A DNA stretch of 64,000 bases, from assembly GCF_964355755.1 (NCBI RefSeq), contig NC_092671.1, positions 20,116,001 to 20,180,000 of the forward strand, in the 5' to 3' direction. The position numbers and the translations under genes are program-made. The notes beneath the pieces were generated by a model. The model was not told where the DNA came from. It was given only the letters and a program-made list of their open reading frames with translations, and did no database searches. The DNA is from Antedon mediterranea. Its lineage: Eukaryota; Echinodermata; Crinoidea; Comatulida; Antedonidae. Numbering within the stretch: position 1 is the first letter of the stretch; every line of letters starts with the position of its first letter. This document shows, one piece after another, positions 34,151 through 45,615 of the stretch.

Positions 34151-37100
34151 CTACTATAATAACTATCAAACCAACAAGAATACAGTTGATCACTTTTTTT
34201 TTTTAGTTTTATATTGCCACAGTACTCGCACAAGCAACTTACATATTTTTCTTATGCTAATAAATCAACATGTCTTTTTACTGTGCTATCAGTTTTAAAT
34301 TTTATATAAAAGATTGATATTAAAGTCACCAGTTTATAAATATGAAACTTTTCCATTATCACATGTTTTTCATAATAATTGTTAATTCTGTTATGAAGGT
34401 AATCGCATTGATTGCGCCAGGCTTATATAAGGCTAAATATTGCAGGGTCAGGTTTGGAAAGGATGTGGTTTTGCTTCAATGAAAATCGATTCAGTCTAAC
34501 AGACTGGATAGATCATCGCAACCCTTCCATTGATCTTCCGATTCTATCTTTATGGAGTAAAGTATAATTTGGTGAGAGATTATGTGAGTCAAGCACTATT
34601 TTTTTTATTTACATTTTGTTCACATCTATACTAGGCTTTCTAGTGATTTTCATTTCTATTTTGTTCACAAATTCTATTTTTACTTGCATGAACCCACCAA
34701 TCTCATCTGCTTGTTTAGCATTAACCATGTCCTCAAGAGTTCTCCTGAACCCTGTGGAAGGATACAAGGGTATTTGTATTCCTTATTGCAGAAGATTGGA
34801 CTCTTTGAACCTCCCTACCATGACGATGACAACATGATCATGCTTCTCCTTTGTTTTTAGCCTCTTCAAACTCGCTATGAATGCCAGAAAAGTGGTTTGT
34901 GTGTACCCAACACGCATGACAGATGGGTTTCGGAAGCATCCTTTGTTTAAACCTTTTGATAACTTGGCCAGACTTATGAGTGTAAATTCTATTCCTGACC
35001 ACTCATGGTCTGAAGATAAGTGTATTGCATGGTTGCAATACACTGTAAAATTTGATTATGTTATTTTTAAACACCAGATTATCCTGTCGTTGCATCAACT
35101 GAACATACATCCTTGTTCCCTTTTTACAGGATAAACACAAGGTGATAGACAGAGATAGATTAACAAGATTGTGATTAAACATAGCCTTTTTCTTGTACAG
35201 TCCTTTATATGAATTACTTCTAAAACAAACTTTGTAATTGCTGCAGATGTAAGGAAATTGAACTGAATTGCATATACGCATCAGGATGTGCTCAGCAGTA
35301 TTGCTGCCTGAATAAACTAGCCATAGCCATCCGCCATTATTATTTGCTCCAATGATCACTCCTATTAGATCGTGACAATTTAGATTGGAGAATTTATATG
35401 AGTTGTCTTCAAAGTGTGAAAGTCTAATATGATGACAGCAGGAGATTGACTTCTGCATAGGCACTCCATTAGAGTAGTAAATATAGTGCTGTATTTATTT
35501 GGGTCAAACTAAATTAAGATTTCCTCAGCCTGGTATATTGACTTCAATAATGACTTTGAATGCATCAAATTTATGCATCAATAATTCGTCCAAAGAAACA
35601 GCAAAACCATGAATAATCTATAGTTCTTTGGGATGCAAGATTCTCTTCAAAGATGTTATCAGATACTGGTAATGTGTTCAAGGTCAATCACTGTATTTTT
35701 TTTTAATTGTAAAAAAGCAATAAATGCACAAAGGTTCACATCTTTTGTATTGATTTTGTTTGATATAGCAGATGCATTTATATTAAATTAAATGGAATAT
35801 GATATTATATATATCTTCATTAGTTTTCATAATAGCATATGCTTACATAAATATTTACTGCTGTTTCCCATTCGTTTAATATAAAGTAAAGTATTTCCCG
35901 TGCAATCAAAATGTAATTTATTTTGGCAAAATATAGGCAATCATCATTCCAATAAAAAAGAACCATATTATAGGCTTGTGGGTATAACTGAATTTGATGT
36001 CAATTATATCCCATCCAAGCAAATTACATACAGTGGCTGGATTGGCCTATCCATGGTTACAATTGCAATGTACTTGATCAGTGATTTCTCAATTAAAGTT
36101 CTTTCAATATGTTGTACCTGATGTTTATCTGACATAGTTTTCTCAACAATTCTAAAATTGTTGCAAACAACAGCCTATTGATTTTAGTGGCTTGTATTTC
36201 ACCTTTTTTTTTAAAGAGTATATCTCAAGCATGTAATCCTTGCCTTTCTCAATAGTGTTTCATCTTCAACAATTTGAAAAAAAGTAATTTGCTTTGAGGC
36301 TTCACAGTCGACACGCATAGTTAGCACTAAACACTTCAGAATAACCTAGCATCTCATATCCTATGTATGATTTGTTAAAAACAAGAATCCCGTGCCTTTC
36401 CATATCAATCAGGTCCTTTCTAACACAAAAAGTATGCTAGCAATTCCATAATTTGTGACCTTTGATCTCTAAACTAATGCATACTGTATGACTGATATAA
36501 AAAACAACCAAATTGTTTACTTCACTTTTAGAGCCTAGAGAATTCTAGGTTTCAGAATCATCAGAATTTAGGAAGATTGGATTACGAGTATATTTTCTTT
36601 TTTGTTGTTTGGAATTTAACTACTATACACAAGTACAAAATGAAAAAAGACAACATTTTGCAAAAACACTGTTGTTAGTTACAATCTGGCCATACATCAC
36701 CTCGGTGTTGTTAAGGGTATGTGTTTTACTTTGACATTGACTGTGGTCTCCTTTCTTGTTTCCCTGAATCTGAATATTGTTATCATAGGTATGTAAAAAT
36801 TTGTGTCTGCTGTCAGGCATTCTATAAACCATGATGTTTATTTTGGTAACAGTTTTTGTCACAGTTTGATGTGTGGTTTAATTGAATAGTGTGACCAGAT
36901 ACCTTTCTTGAATTTCTCAAAACCTCTTATATCGTAAGCCCACACAAATCAATACCTAGATTTCAACTCTCTCATCACCCACTTGAAGATTTTCAACACA
37001 ATAATAGATGATGCGAGAACATATTAACAGAAGAAGATGAAAAAGAAACAAGAAAGGAAAACCGCAGACAAGCTCTTAATATTTGGGCGTTTGATTGTGT

Positions 37101-37821
37101 TTATTTTCGAGTCATAGTGCATGACGAAATAAAATAATGGAATTGAATTATAGCAAGGGAAAAATCAAAACATCTATATCTCTATATCAAAACATCTCTA
37201 AACAAAAGAACCAAATGAGAAGAGTATATATCAGTGGGGATCCCATATGCAAGAAATGGCTGAAGAATTAAAAGAACACTTAGAATGTGGAACATTAAAA
37301 CTTATTTCAAACCACAAAATCAGGCTTTGTATATCCAAGAGAAAAAGAAACATGTGACTGTGTCTACAAGGTTTCCTGTCTTAACTACAAGGTGAAAAGA
37401 ATCATGGAACACCAATATGATGTACTAAGGAACACAACATGCATAAAGACCAGAACAATGAAGAAATCTGAATCCAAAGTCTCATTAATCGGCTATTACA
37501 CACCATGCTATTTAATTAAACCACAACAAACTGGTACACTTAAATCCTACAAAAAGAAACCTTATTTAAAAATAAAGTCAGAGAATCAATTAGAAATCAG
37601 AAAATCACAATCAGACAGAATGAACATGAATCACGGTAGACATAACCTTTTACATAATTATCTATGATGACATTATTCAGACAAAGGGAAACAAGAGGGG
37701 AGACTAATGTTAATGTCGCAGTAAAACACTATGCGAGGTGACAGCAACAAAAACAGTGTACTTAAGTTAAAATCTATCATACAAACAAAATATACTATAT
37801 TATACATTATTACTAATCCAA
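34151..37821. other. Gene-poor stretch with unassigned open frames
   Basis: Open frames at 34783-35043 and 35003-35464 (minus) have limited protein-like character (EKHDHVVIVMVGRF; IIGANNNGGWLWLVYSGSN), but I cannot assign them. The region 36.9-37.7 kb is purine-rich on the plus strand. No RNA gene or clear TE end seen. Confidence 0.3.
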
Positions 37822-38013
37822 ACGGAATAATCAGTTTTTAGGCATGTTAAAGTGACTGCCATCTTGATATGTTTCTAAACATTTCTGGAAGCCGGCACAT
37901 AAATAATTGCCCATAACTCCTAATATGCATGTACTGAAAAGTATCATTTTTAATGTTATGACATGCCTTAGTTGAGGTACAGTGCATGTACATAGTAGTA
38001 GTATTGATTGTTT
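37822..38013. repeat. Interspersed repeat, copy 2
   Basis: Second copy of the 32672-32875 repeat, with changes such as GCCGGCAC for GCCGACAC. It is flanked on the right by GTTTGTGTCTTTAGG, absent from copy 1. Confidence 0.8.
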
Positions 38014-38374
38014 TGTTTGTGTCTTTAGGTTTTCAGGTTAAAGAAGTCCTCAACATTTTGAACTAGAAAGCCACTCTGAGAGTAAATTCTCCTACATAAG
38101 ATTTTTCCGGTAAAAAAATAAATCCAAAGGCAAATTACTGAAAAAAATGACAATGCTGTGGGTATCAGTGGCTGGATCTCAATGGAGATACAAAAAAAAA
38201 GCGAAAAGCTAAATCAAAACAATAAAGTAAACAGCCAGAAAAGTTAGCAGAGCTTTCGGGCAACACTAGCCCTTCATCATCATCTAATTCACTAGCCCGG
38301 TAAAAAAAATATATATGTATATTTGTGTGTGTCTTAATGCTTTTTGTGATTTAGGCTAATTTCACTACAAGCAT

Positions 38375-38440
38375 GTGTATGCGAGTTTGGTGTAATGGTT
38401 ATGTAACAAGCCTATCAATTAACAATAGATTCAGTTGACT
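38375..38440 (+). repeat. tRNA-like SINE head fragment
   Basis: GCGAGTTTGGTGTAATGGTT with ATGTAACAAGCCT matches the A-box half of the SINE head at 45425-45510 (GAGAGTTTGATGTAATGGTT, ATGTATCCAGCCT). The B-box half is not present. Confidence 0.5.
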
Positions 38441-38879
38441 AACAAGAACAGCAACTCGAAAATCAAACGGGTGAATTTGAAAAGAAATAGATTTTTTAAA
38501 CTGCTCGCATCAACAAACGTGCACATTAAGTCAAATTATGTTTTAAAATTACAAATCACAAATTATAACTTTTGCCTCTTGTACAAAAATGAAGTTTTTT
38601 GGACAAGTAGTTCTTGAAAAAATGCAATTTCAGTTTACTTGTTACTTTAAGACTGCTCGCCGGCTTTTGAAAAATTCTGTCCTATCTTTTAACACTAGCA
38701 GGTCTGAAAAGTATACAGTACTCAAAAAAGTGGTCCAGAATTGGGACCATGGTCCCAAATGGTCCCAACATTTAATGGAATGGTCCTTGACAACATATCT
38801 ATCTGTATATTTATTTTGGTAAAGATCTTCCTGCTAACAAACAAACAAACACACGCTACTGATTACATATCCCAGGTAA

Positions 38880-39110
38880 AAATTCCAGTTGAAGACCAGT
38901 TGGGAAATTTCCCAGTTGGGAATTTTCCCTGTTGTGAATTGAGACAATTACCAGTTGTGAATTTCCCAGTTGTGAATTTTCCAACTGGTCTGATAATCCC
39001 AGTTGTAAATTTTACCAGTTGTAAATTTCTCAACTGGTCTGATAATCCCAGTTGTGAATTTTCCAACTTGTACATTTTTCCCAGTTGAGAATTTTCCCAA
39101 CTGGTAAATT
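38880..39110. repeat. CCAGTTG/CAACTGG short-unit array, left
   Basis: Irregular units of CCAGTTG(T/G)GAATTTTC and their inverted form, partly palindromic, with CAACTGGTCTGATAATCCCA present twice. Confidence 0.8.
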
Positions 39111-39571
39111 TCAGTACAAAAACAAATTACACAAACTACAGAACTTATTGTTTAACTGTTTATTTTATTAACTTTAATATTTACAATTACAGTAGTTACT
39201 TTCAATTCTGCAGTACTGTAGTTAATTACCCCACAAAGGTCTTAACGACCTGCATAACCCCTACATCTACACAAATGTCAGCATATCCCTGCCGTTTCCT
39301 TTTTACAGGTCCATGAAAATGGAGATTTATTCAGTAATATATTTATGAAGTTATGGCCACCTTCTTTATTTAGTCATGTTGACAAAATTAGTCCTGAAAG
39401 AGAAAAACCAAAACAAATTGATTAAATAAACAATATACTGGTAGTACAAGGAATAAATCAAATTCAAATCTCAAGTATCAATTTATATACTGTTTTACTG
39501 AAAAAGGAAGATGGAATCATATATTAATCAATTTATTATTTAATGATTATCCAAATTATGTTCTCTACAAG

Positions 39572-40422
39572 CAATAGAGAGAAATGGCGAACCGCGATGA
39601 CGTCACTCAAATTTCACCGAGTGGGTATAGATTGTAAACAAACCATTTCGCCACATGTTTTTGTATGGGAAATTCCGATGGGTGGAGTTAAAAAGGAAGG
39701 TAGAAAAGAACGTTTAAAACACACATAATAGCAGTATCTTTTTTTTTTGCAACACCCTTATCAATTTTAATGTTATATGGGCAAATCTTAACATATTTTA
39801 TTTTAATTTGGATTGAATTAAGACGCGTTTTTGTTATATACTGTACCCAGCTCTAGGCCCTAGATAGTTGGCATGTATGCTGTAGTACCTCGAGCCTAGC
39901 ACGGATTATCGGTTATTATAATAATAATATTGGAAATTCTTTATTGCATACTGTACTACTACTACTTTAGCTAGGGTGCTGCTAGGCGTCTCCTAGCTAG
40001 GTAGTAAGACTAAATAGAGCCTCTCTAGTAGATGTAGGACTAGCATTAGTTTCAGCTTGACAACTGCCATTTTGTTATGTGGCTAGTGATGCTTCCTGCA
40101 GGGGGGCTACCGCCAGTAATGATGCTTGATAACACCATTCTACTATAATACTATAGGCCAAGTCTAATGTAGACCTACAGATATGAGATATTTTTAGGAA
40201 TATGATTGTGAATGATGGATGACTTTTATACATATTTCATTGTTTTATTGTGTAAATACACAAATACAACAAGAATTATGAGCGTTACAGCAACAACATT
40301 GGTTAGACAACGCCATGATTCACGTGTATAAACATAGGAAATGTGTCGCCCTCAACGGTTTGTTATGATTTTATACCCACTCGGATTTTAGACGTGCGTC
40401 GGTTCGCCATTTCTCTCTATTG
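39572..40422. mobile_element. 851-bp TIR element with AAG duplication
   Basis: CAATAGAGAGAAATGGCGAA (23-bp match) on the left is inverted on the right (TTCGCCATTTCTCTCTATTG), and AAG flanks both sides (39569-39571, 40423-40425). Just inside, GAGTGGGTATA also recurs inverted. The left arm holds TGACGTCA (39600-39607), a perfect CRE. No transposase. Confidence 0.7.
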
Positions 40423-40429
40423 AAGATGA

Positions 40430-41924
40430 GTATCATTTCACTTTAGTTTGTCCCTTTTATTCAGATATTAGAACTAAATATATTTTCATTTTATACAAAT
40501 AACCCCTCTAAATTAAAATATATTTATCTTATGTCTACTACAAATATCTCATTACTAAGCTTGGAAAATATATATATTTTTTTCATTTTAACGTAGAACA
40601 GAATTCTTAAACGCACTCTAATGTTATTGATTGAATTGTTACATTGTATATTATTTGGGCCAAAAGCCATATAAATAACTATTTTTTTGGATCATTCCAA
40701 GAAAGAAAGTATACAATACATAAATATATTTACCCTTCAAATTGTACTGCTGTACTTTTTTGGTTGGTTTATAGCCTTGTTTGTTGTATTCAAGTAAACT
40801 GTAAATCACCTGCAATTGTGTATGAAAAAAATTGAAGGAAAATTAAGAAATATAGGATATTTAGTTTAAGGAAACGGAGACAGACTAAAACAGCATGGAT
40901 TAGTTTGCTTTATTATTAGATTAGTAGGCTAGCCTAGGCTTAGGATATGTTAAATAGCAGCCATGCATGTCATCACGACACTAGCTAGAGTAGTGATAAT
41001 ACAACATGCAGAACAGTAGTACTACTGTAGCTAGTTTGGGCCTACAACTACTAGAGGCCTAGCCTAGTAGGCCAAAATAACAAAAGTGATCATGAATGGA
41101 TGAATGGAAATAAATCTCGTTTGTGTGGTAATGACATGTAGGCTAATAATAGGTTAATAATATAGTATTGTTGGGCTTTGTTTCTAGCCTACTATAGGCT
41201 AGTACTATGTAGAGGCCAATAAGACAATTTGCGGTCGTACACAGCCATGTAATCAATCAGCTAGCAAGGTGGGGCAAGCCAAGGCTGAAGCGCCTAGCTT
41301 ACTAGCCAGCATGCAGCGAGCGGCGAGGCCTCCATTTTGTTGTCGATCTTTGATCATAGTTTGTAGGCCTATGCCTATAGTAATAAGAGATAATAATAGA
41401 CATATATGTCAGGCCTACCTTTTATAAAACAGCAACATTTGTGCCTCATCCTTAATTTGATGCGATTAGCCAATAATACCCATTCTAGACCTGGCATCTC
41501 TGTGCTGCGTGATCGCCGATTTTGCCGCCGAGCTACACTGGCACAAAAACAAAGGGAGCCGTTTTTGGCTGTTGGCTTGCAGTTTTCTGATTGGTTGTTT
41601 ACGGTCTGCCGGCCTATACGACGCATGCTCCATTATTTTCAAAAAGTTGTGCAGTATTTCTTATTCTTTACTCGATTTTATTTGATTTAATTTAAATAAT
41701 TGTTTGTTGCAATAATATAGGATTACAAATAATAATATTAATTGTATTTTGAATGGTAATTACGGACCATGCTTCTATTCCCGTCACCTCAACCCAGAAC
41801 ACCCCCCCCCCCCACCTCTCCCCTGGGTCCTCTCCCGTACTCCCACGACGTACACCCAGCCATCCGCTTTCGCTCTTCTCCGAATTCCCTTGGTTGTTAG
41901 GAAAAAAACTAGTTGCAAAACCAA
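40430..41924. other. AT-rich stretch, then CpG-richer patch
   Basis: No supported gene. 41230-41345 and 41490-41620 are richer in G+C, with a CCAATCAGAAAA box (minus strand, near 41590) and CTCCATTTTG. These could be promoter sequence of an unseen gene. A C-run lies at 41801-41813. Confidence 0.35.
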
Positions 41925-42320
41925 TTGAAACAACCTTGCCCGGTTGAAAAACCGATTGGACCAGTTGACTAGTTGAACTCAGTTGAGCTTTGGGAATACC
42001 AGTTGGCCAGTTGGAAAAACCAGTTGACCTGTTGAAAAACCAGTTGACCAGTTTGAAAAACCAGTTGACCAGTTTGAAAAACCAGTTGACCAGTTGAAAA
42101 ACCAGTTGACCAGTTTGAAAAACCAGTTGACCAGTTGAAAAACCAGTTGACCAGTTGAAAAACCAGTTGACCAGTGGAAAAACCAGTTGACCAGTTGGAA
42201 AAACCAGTTAGACCAGTTGAAAAACCAGTTGACCAGTTGTTAAAACCAGTTGAACCAGTTGGAAACCAGTTAGACCAGTTGAAGACCAGTTGGACCAGTT
42301 GAAATTTCCAACTGTTCTCA
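41925..42320. repeat. CCAGTTGA(A)AAA minisatellite, right
   Basis: About 20-22-bp units of GAAAAACCAGTTGACCAGTT, well ordered between 42005 and 42240, slightly degenerate at the edges. Confidence 0.9.
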
Positions 42321-42342
42321 ACTGGAATTTTTACCTGGGATA

Positions 42343-44809
42343 CCTCCTTGGCGGAGGTAAATGACAGTTTGAACACTACTACTGGTAGGCTACTACTAGT
42401 AGTAATTCAGAAGGTGCACAGAGATAATAGGGCATCTGAATTTTTCTATTTGTATATGATTTGTCATGTAGTGATGGTTTGGCCTTTTTAAAATTATGTC
42501 ATCTATTTTTTCCTGATCTGGCCTGATTTAGAGAGCAAGAATGCATTTCAACCTACTGTAATAGACAGTTTAGTTTTATGTCCTTTGTTTCCTGCCACAC
42601 GACCATATTAGATCTTTGTTTACGTTTTATCGATTATAACAGCTAGTAAACTGTTTTATGTATTTTTTTCCATACTGTTGGAAAATTAAAATGCTTCGAA
42701 CTTCTCAAATGCAAGGTTTCACTTCAAACAGAGGATTGTTTTGTGAAAATCAAATTCTGCAGCTAAAGGGGATTTGTACTGAAAAATTTATTGTGTTGGT
42801 ATCCCTAATATTATTTCAGTATCTGTTATCACAAATGTGAATGCAGGAACGCAATTACCAAAAGGATTTAAAAATCTGTGATACTCATTGTAATGGATTT
42901 TTAAAAAAAATTACCATCACATTACAACTATATCATTCCCTCTTTAAATTTGTTACAGAAGATTCATCCCCTTTTTTTGTTACTAAGAATATTCATGTCT
43001 TTGAAATTACAATTGGGCACTAAATAGCTTGGGCTTTTTCAATGGAGGTGGCTCCATATCTATCTCACGCTGCATTCGGTTGGTTGTCAATCATTCACTC
43101 CATCCGCCATGGAGAAAGTGTGTATATATTTTTGCAACAAACCTGTTTGGTGGGTCTTATTGACCCATCAAAGTAAAGACATTTCAATAACTCTGAGTTT
43201 GTCCCAAAGCAAGACTACCATTGTTGCTTCAGACAGCAGATGGATATAATTGATTCTCATGTGAGATAAAAAGAGCAAGGTTTTTGTCTCTTCCCTGCTT
43301 TGTAATTTTGTTTGCATTGAGGCTTTCTTGATATCACAAGTCATTTTTGTTCTTTGGTTAATTGGCCTTTGTCTTTGTACTTCTTTCTTAAATGTATTGT
43401 GATGTGACTATCCTAGTTTGTTGTTAAATGGTCGTAATAACAGATTCTTTGCGCAATATTTGGTGTTCAAAGTCAGCAGCTCTGGGCAGTCATCTTCAAA
43501 TGGATTTAAATCCTCTGATATCATCAATGAGACTCTTTAGAATGCTAGAAAGGCTGCTCATGGTGATGGAAATTTACATTAGGATAACCCTCTTCAAATT
43601 CTGTTAAAAATTGCGTCTGTTCTGGCCCACTGTTTCAATATTCAAACTTATACAAACTTGTAAACTAATATTATGAATTAATTTTGTCCCAACAGGATAA
43701 CTCAGTTTTTCCCCTTTCCTTGTATTCCTCATTTGTTCCTGACCTGAAATAGAAAAGTTTCAATAAGGATACATTTGTAAAGTAGGACTAGATCAACTTT
43801 CGTATGCACTTTGAAGTCCAGAGAATTTAACTTAAGAAATTTGATTTGTTAATTTGCCTAATGCCAATCATGCGTTTGGTTTCTAATTATTGTGTTGAAG
43901 AAACAACCTCGGTACTCTTTCACTTTCACCTGAAGTAGAGGTCAGAAGGAATTGCTTCTAAAATTCAGAGTATGTGTCTCGAGACAACTCTCAAGCATCC
44001 GCCTCCATCTTCACCTACAAACTGAATCTTGATCTGTGAACAGATAATCCTTAGGTCTTTAAACGCCGTAAGTTTTTGGACAATCATAGGTCTATGAATC
44101 TTGATTACTTCTGCCCCTTCTATTGGTGTCATTTTTGGTGAACAAGGTTCTTCATCTTCTTCTTTATAAGCATAAATCGACTATCATAATAAATAATGAT
44201 TTGTTTAAGGCTTTGTTGATTAATTTGACAAACTTTATATCCGGATCCGTTGATGGGATATTTACAGCAATCAAAAAATCTTGTTTGTCCGATATTGTTT
44301 TTATGGTTTTCATAGAAAATGAGAGGAAAATGCCTATATTTTAACATAGGACGATTTTGTGAGTTCATCTCACTTTTATTTCAATTCTTTGTTACTAGAG
44401 GATTTGCTCGCATTGTTCTTGGAAAAATGGCCAACGCCTCTGGAAACTAAGGCCCGGGTTTTACCTAATGCATGCATGTGAGATTTAACCTATACTGAAA
44501 ATAATTCTGGTAATGCGAAATGTATGCCAATTTAATGATTGATTATGAAATGATATATAGACACGTGACAGCAATTGGTGGTCTTAAGAACATAAAGAGA
44601 AAAAAGACAATCAATAGAATTGATAATTTGTAAACGAAATGTATATTCATTTGGTTAAACTCCTGTAATGATGTAAACACTTTACCAACAATTGGTGCCA
44701 GTCATAAGAACTTAATTAGATGCAAATAATTGTTAAAAAACAGTATACATGAAACCTATAATATATACATATGTATATATTTTTTAACGTTACAAAACTG
44801 CCATCAATA
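42343..44809. other. Gene-free stretch
   Basis: AT-rich, with short open frames (for example 42658-42840, 44129-44368) lacking motifs. Nothing supported. Confidence 0.4.
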
Positions 44810-44811
44810 GG

Positions 44812-45424
44812 GGTCATTGAAATAGTCTCTAAAGTGACCGTACCAAGGGTGACACTAGTGAGTGGTGCTTTCAACATTTGTATCACAATATCATGACAAC
44901 AGGGTCTTGTTAATTTTGGAACAAAATGATCAAATAACAACTTTCGTACATATATATCGGTCGTATTAGATCGAAACAATTTATAAACTAGAGGGTACTC
45001 CGAGAGTATAAACCTCCGCCTACTGTAAAATTCCCCTACATAAAATGTCCCCGGAAAATATATATATATTAAAAAATTTTTTTTTTTATTAGTTTTAAGT
45101 GTATAGGCTAACTGCACACTATTCATTGAAACAGTCTCTAAAGTGACCGTACCAAGGGTGACACTAGTGAGTGGTGCTTTCAACATTTGTATCACAATAT
45201 CATGACAACAGGGTCTTGTTAATTTTGGAACAAAATGATCAAATAACAACTTTCGTACATTTATATCGGTCGTATTAGATCGAAACAATTTATAAACTAG
45301 AGGGTACTCCGAGAGTATAAACCTCCGCCTACTGTAAAATTCCCCTAAATAAAATGTCCCCGGAATATATATATATATTAAAAAAAATTTTTTTTTATTA
45401 GTTTTAAGTGTATAGGCTAACTGC
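44812..45424 (-). repeat. Tandem duplication, 309-bp unit, frame preserving
   Basis: Two adjacent copies, offset 309 bp (103 codons), run from GTCTCTAAAGTGACCG to GTATAGGCTAACTGCACACT. Each encodes on the minus strand YPLVYKLFRSNTTDI, HFVPKLTRPCCHDI and VIQMLKAPLTSVTLGTVTLE, so one open frame (45426-44716) crosses both copies. The protein is not recognised, and it may be an accident of a non-coding repeat. Confidence 0.75.
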
Positions 45425-45612
45425 ACACTACAAAGTTGTGGATGAGAGTTTGATGTAATGGTTATGTATCCAGCCTCTCACAGTTGTCGCTGGTTCAAGT
45501 CCCGCTGAGGTTTTTTTTAAAATTATTTTGGTGGACCTGGATCTTTGACCCTGACCCTTCAAAATTAACCACAATTATATGATGAGTCATCGATCATTGT
45601 GGCTAAGTTTGG
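45425..45612 (+). repeat. tRNA-derived SINE, head and left body
   Basis: GAGAGTTTGATGTAATGGTT (A-box half) and GCTGGTTCAAGTCCCGC (B-box GGTTCAAGTCC) form a tRNA-like head at 45440-45510. A T run and a body with GGATCTTTGACCCTGACCC follow. The body is cut at 45612 by the TTA-flanked element and continues at 47323 (GAATCGGATAAAAACTGTGG; GACCTTGACCTATGACC). Confidence 0.65.
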
Positions 45613-45615
45613 TTA

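Larger units (their letters stand above)
38868..42342. mobile_element. Possible foldback-like element with CCAGTTG arrays at both ends
   Basis: TATCCCAGGTAAAAATTCCA (24-bp match, 38868-38891) is found inverted at 42319-42342, and each end carries an array built on CCAGTTG/CAACTGG (38880-39110 and about 41925-42320). Foldback elements have such array-bearing inverted ends. No target duplication is visible, so the two ends may belong to separate elements. A smaller TIR element (39572-40422) lies inside. Confidence 0.4.

Noticed and set aside
34783-35043. Possible exon of a MGAT4-like glycosyltransferase
   Set aside because: Only a short hydrophobic VVIVMVG stretch is reminiscent; no further blocks of the family follow in order.
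41753-41947. Plus-strand Pro/Ser-rich frame
   Set aside because: It is driven by a C-run and low-complexity sequence, with no homology recognised.
41969-42376. Minus-strand frame with a repeated Trp/Thr/Gly/Phe pattern
   Set aside because: It is a translation of the CCAGTTG minisatellite and has no independent coding evidence.
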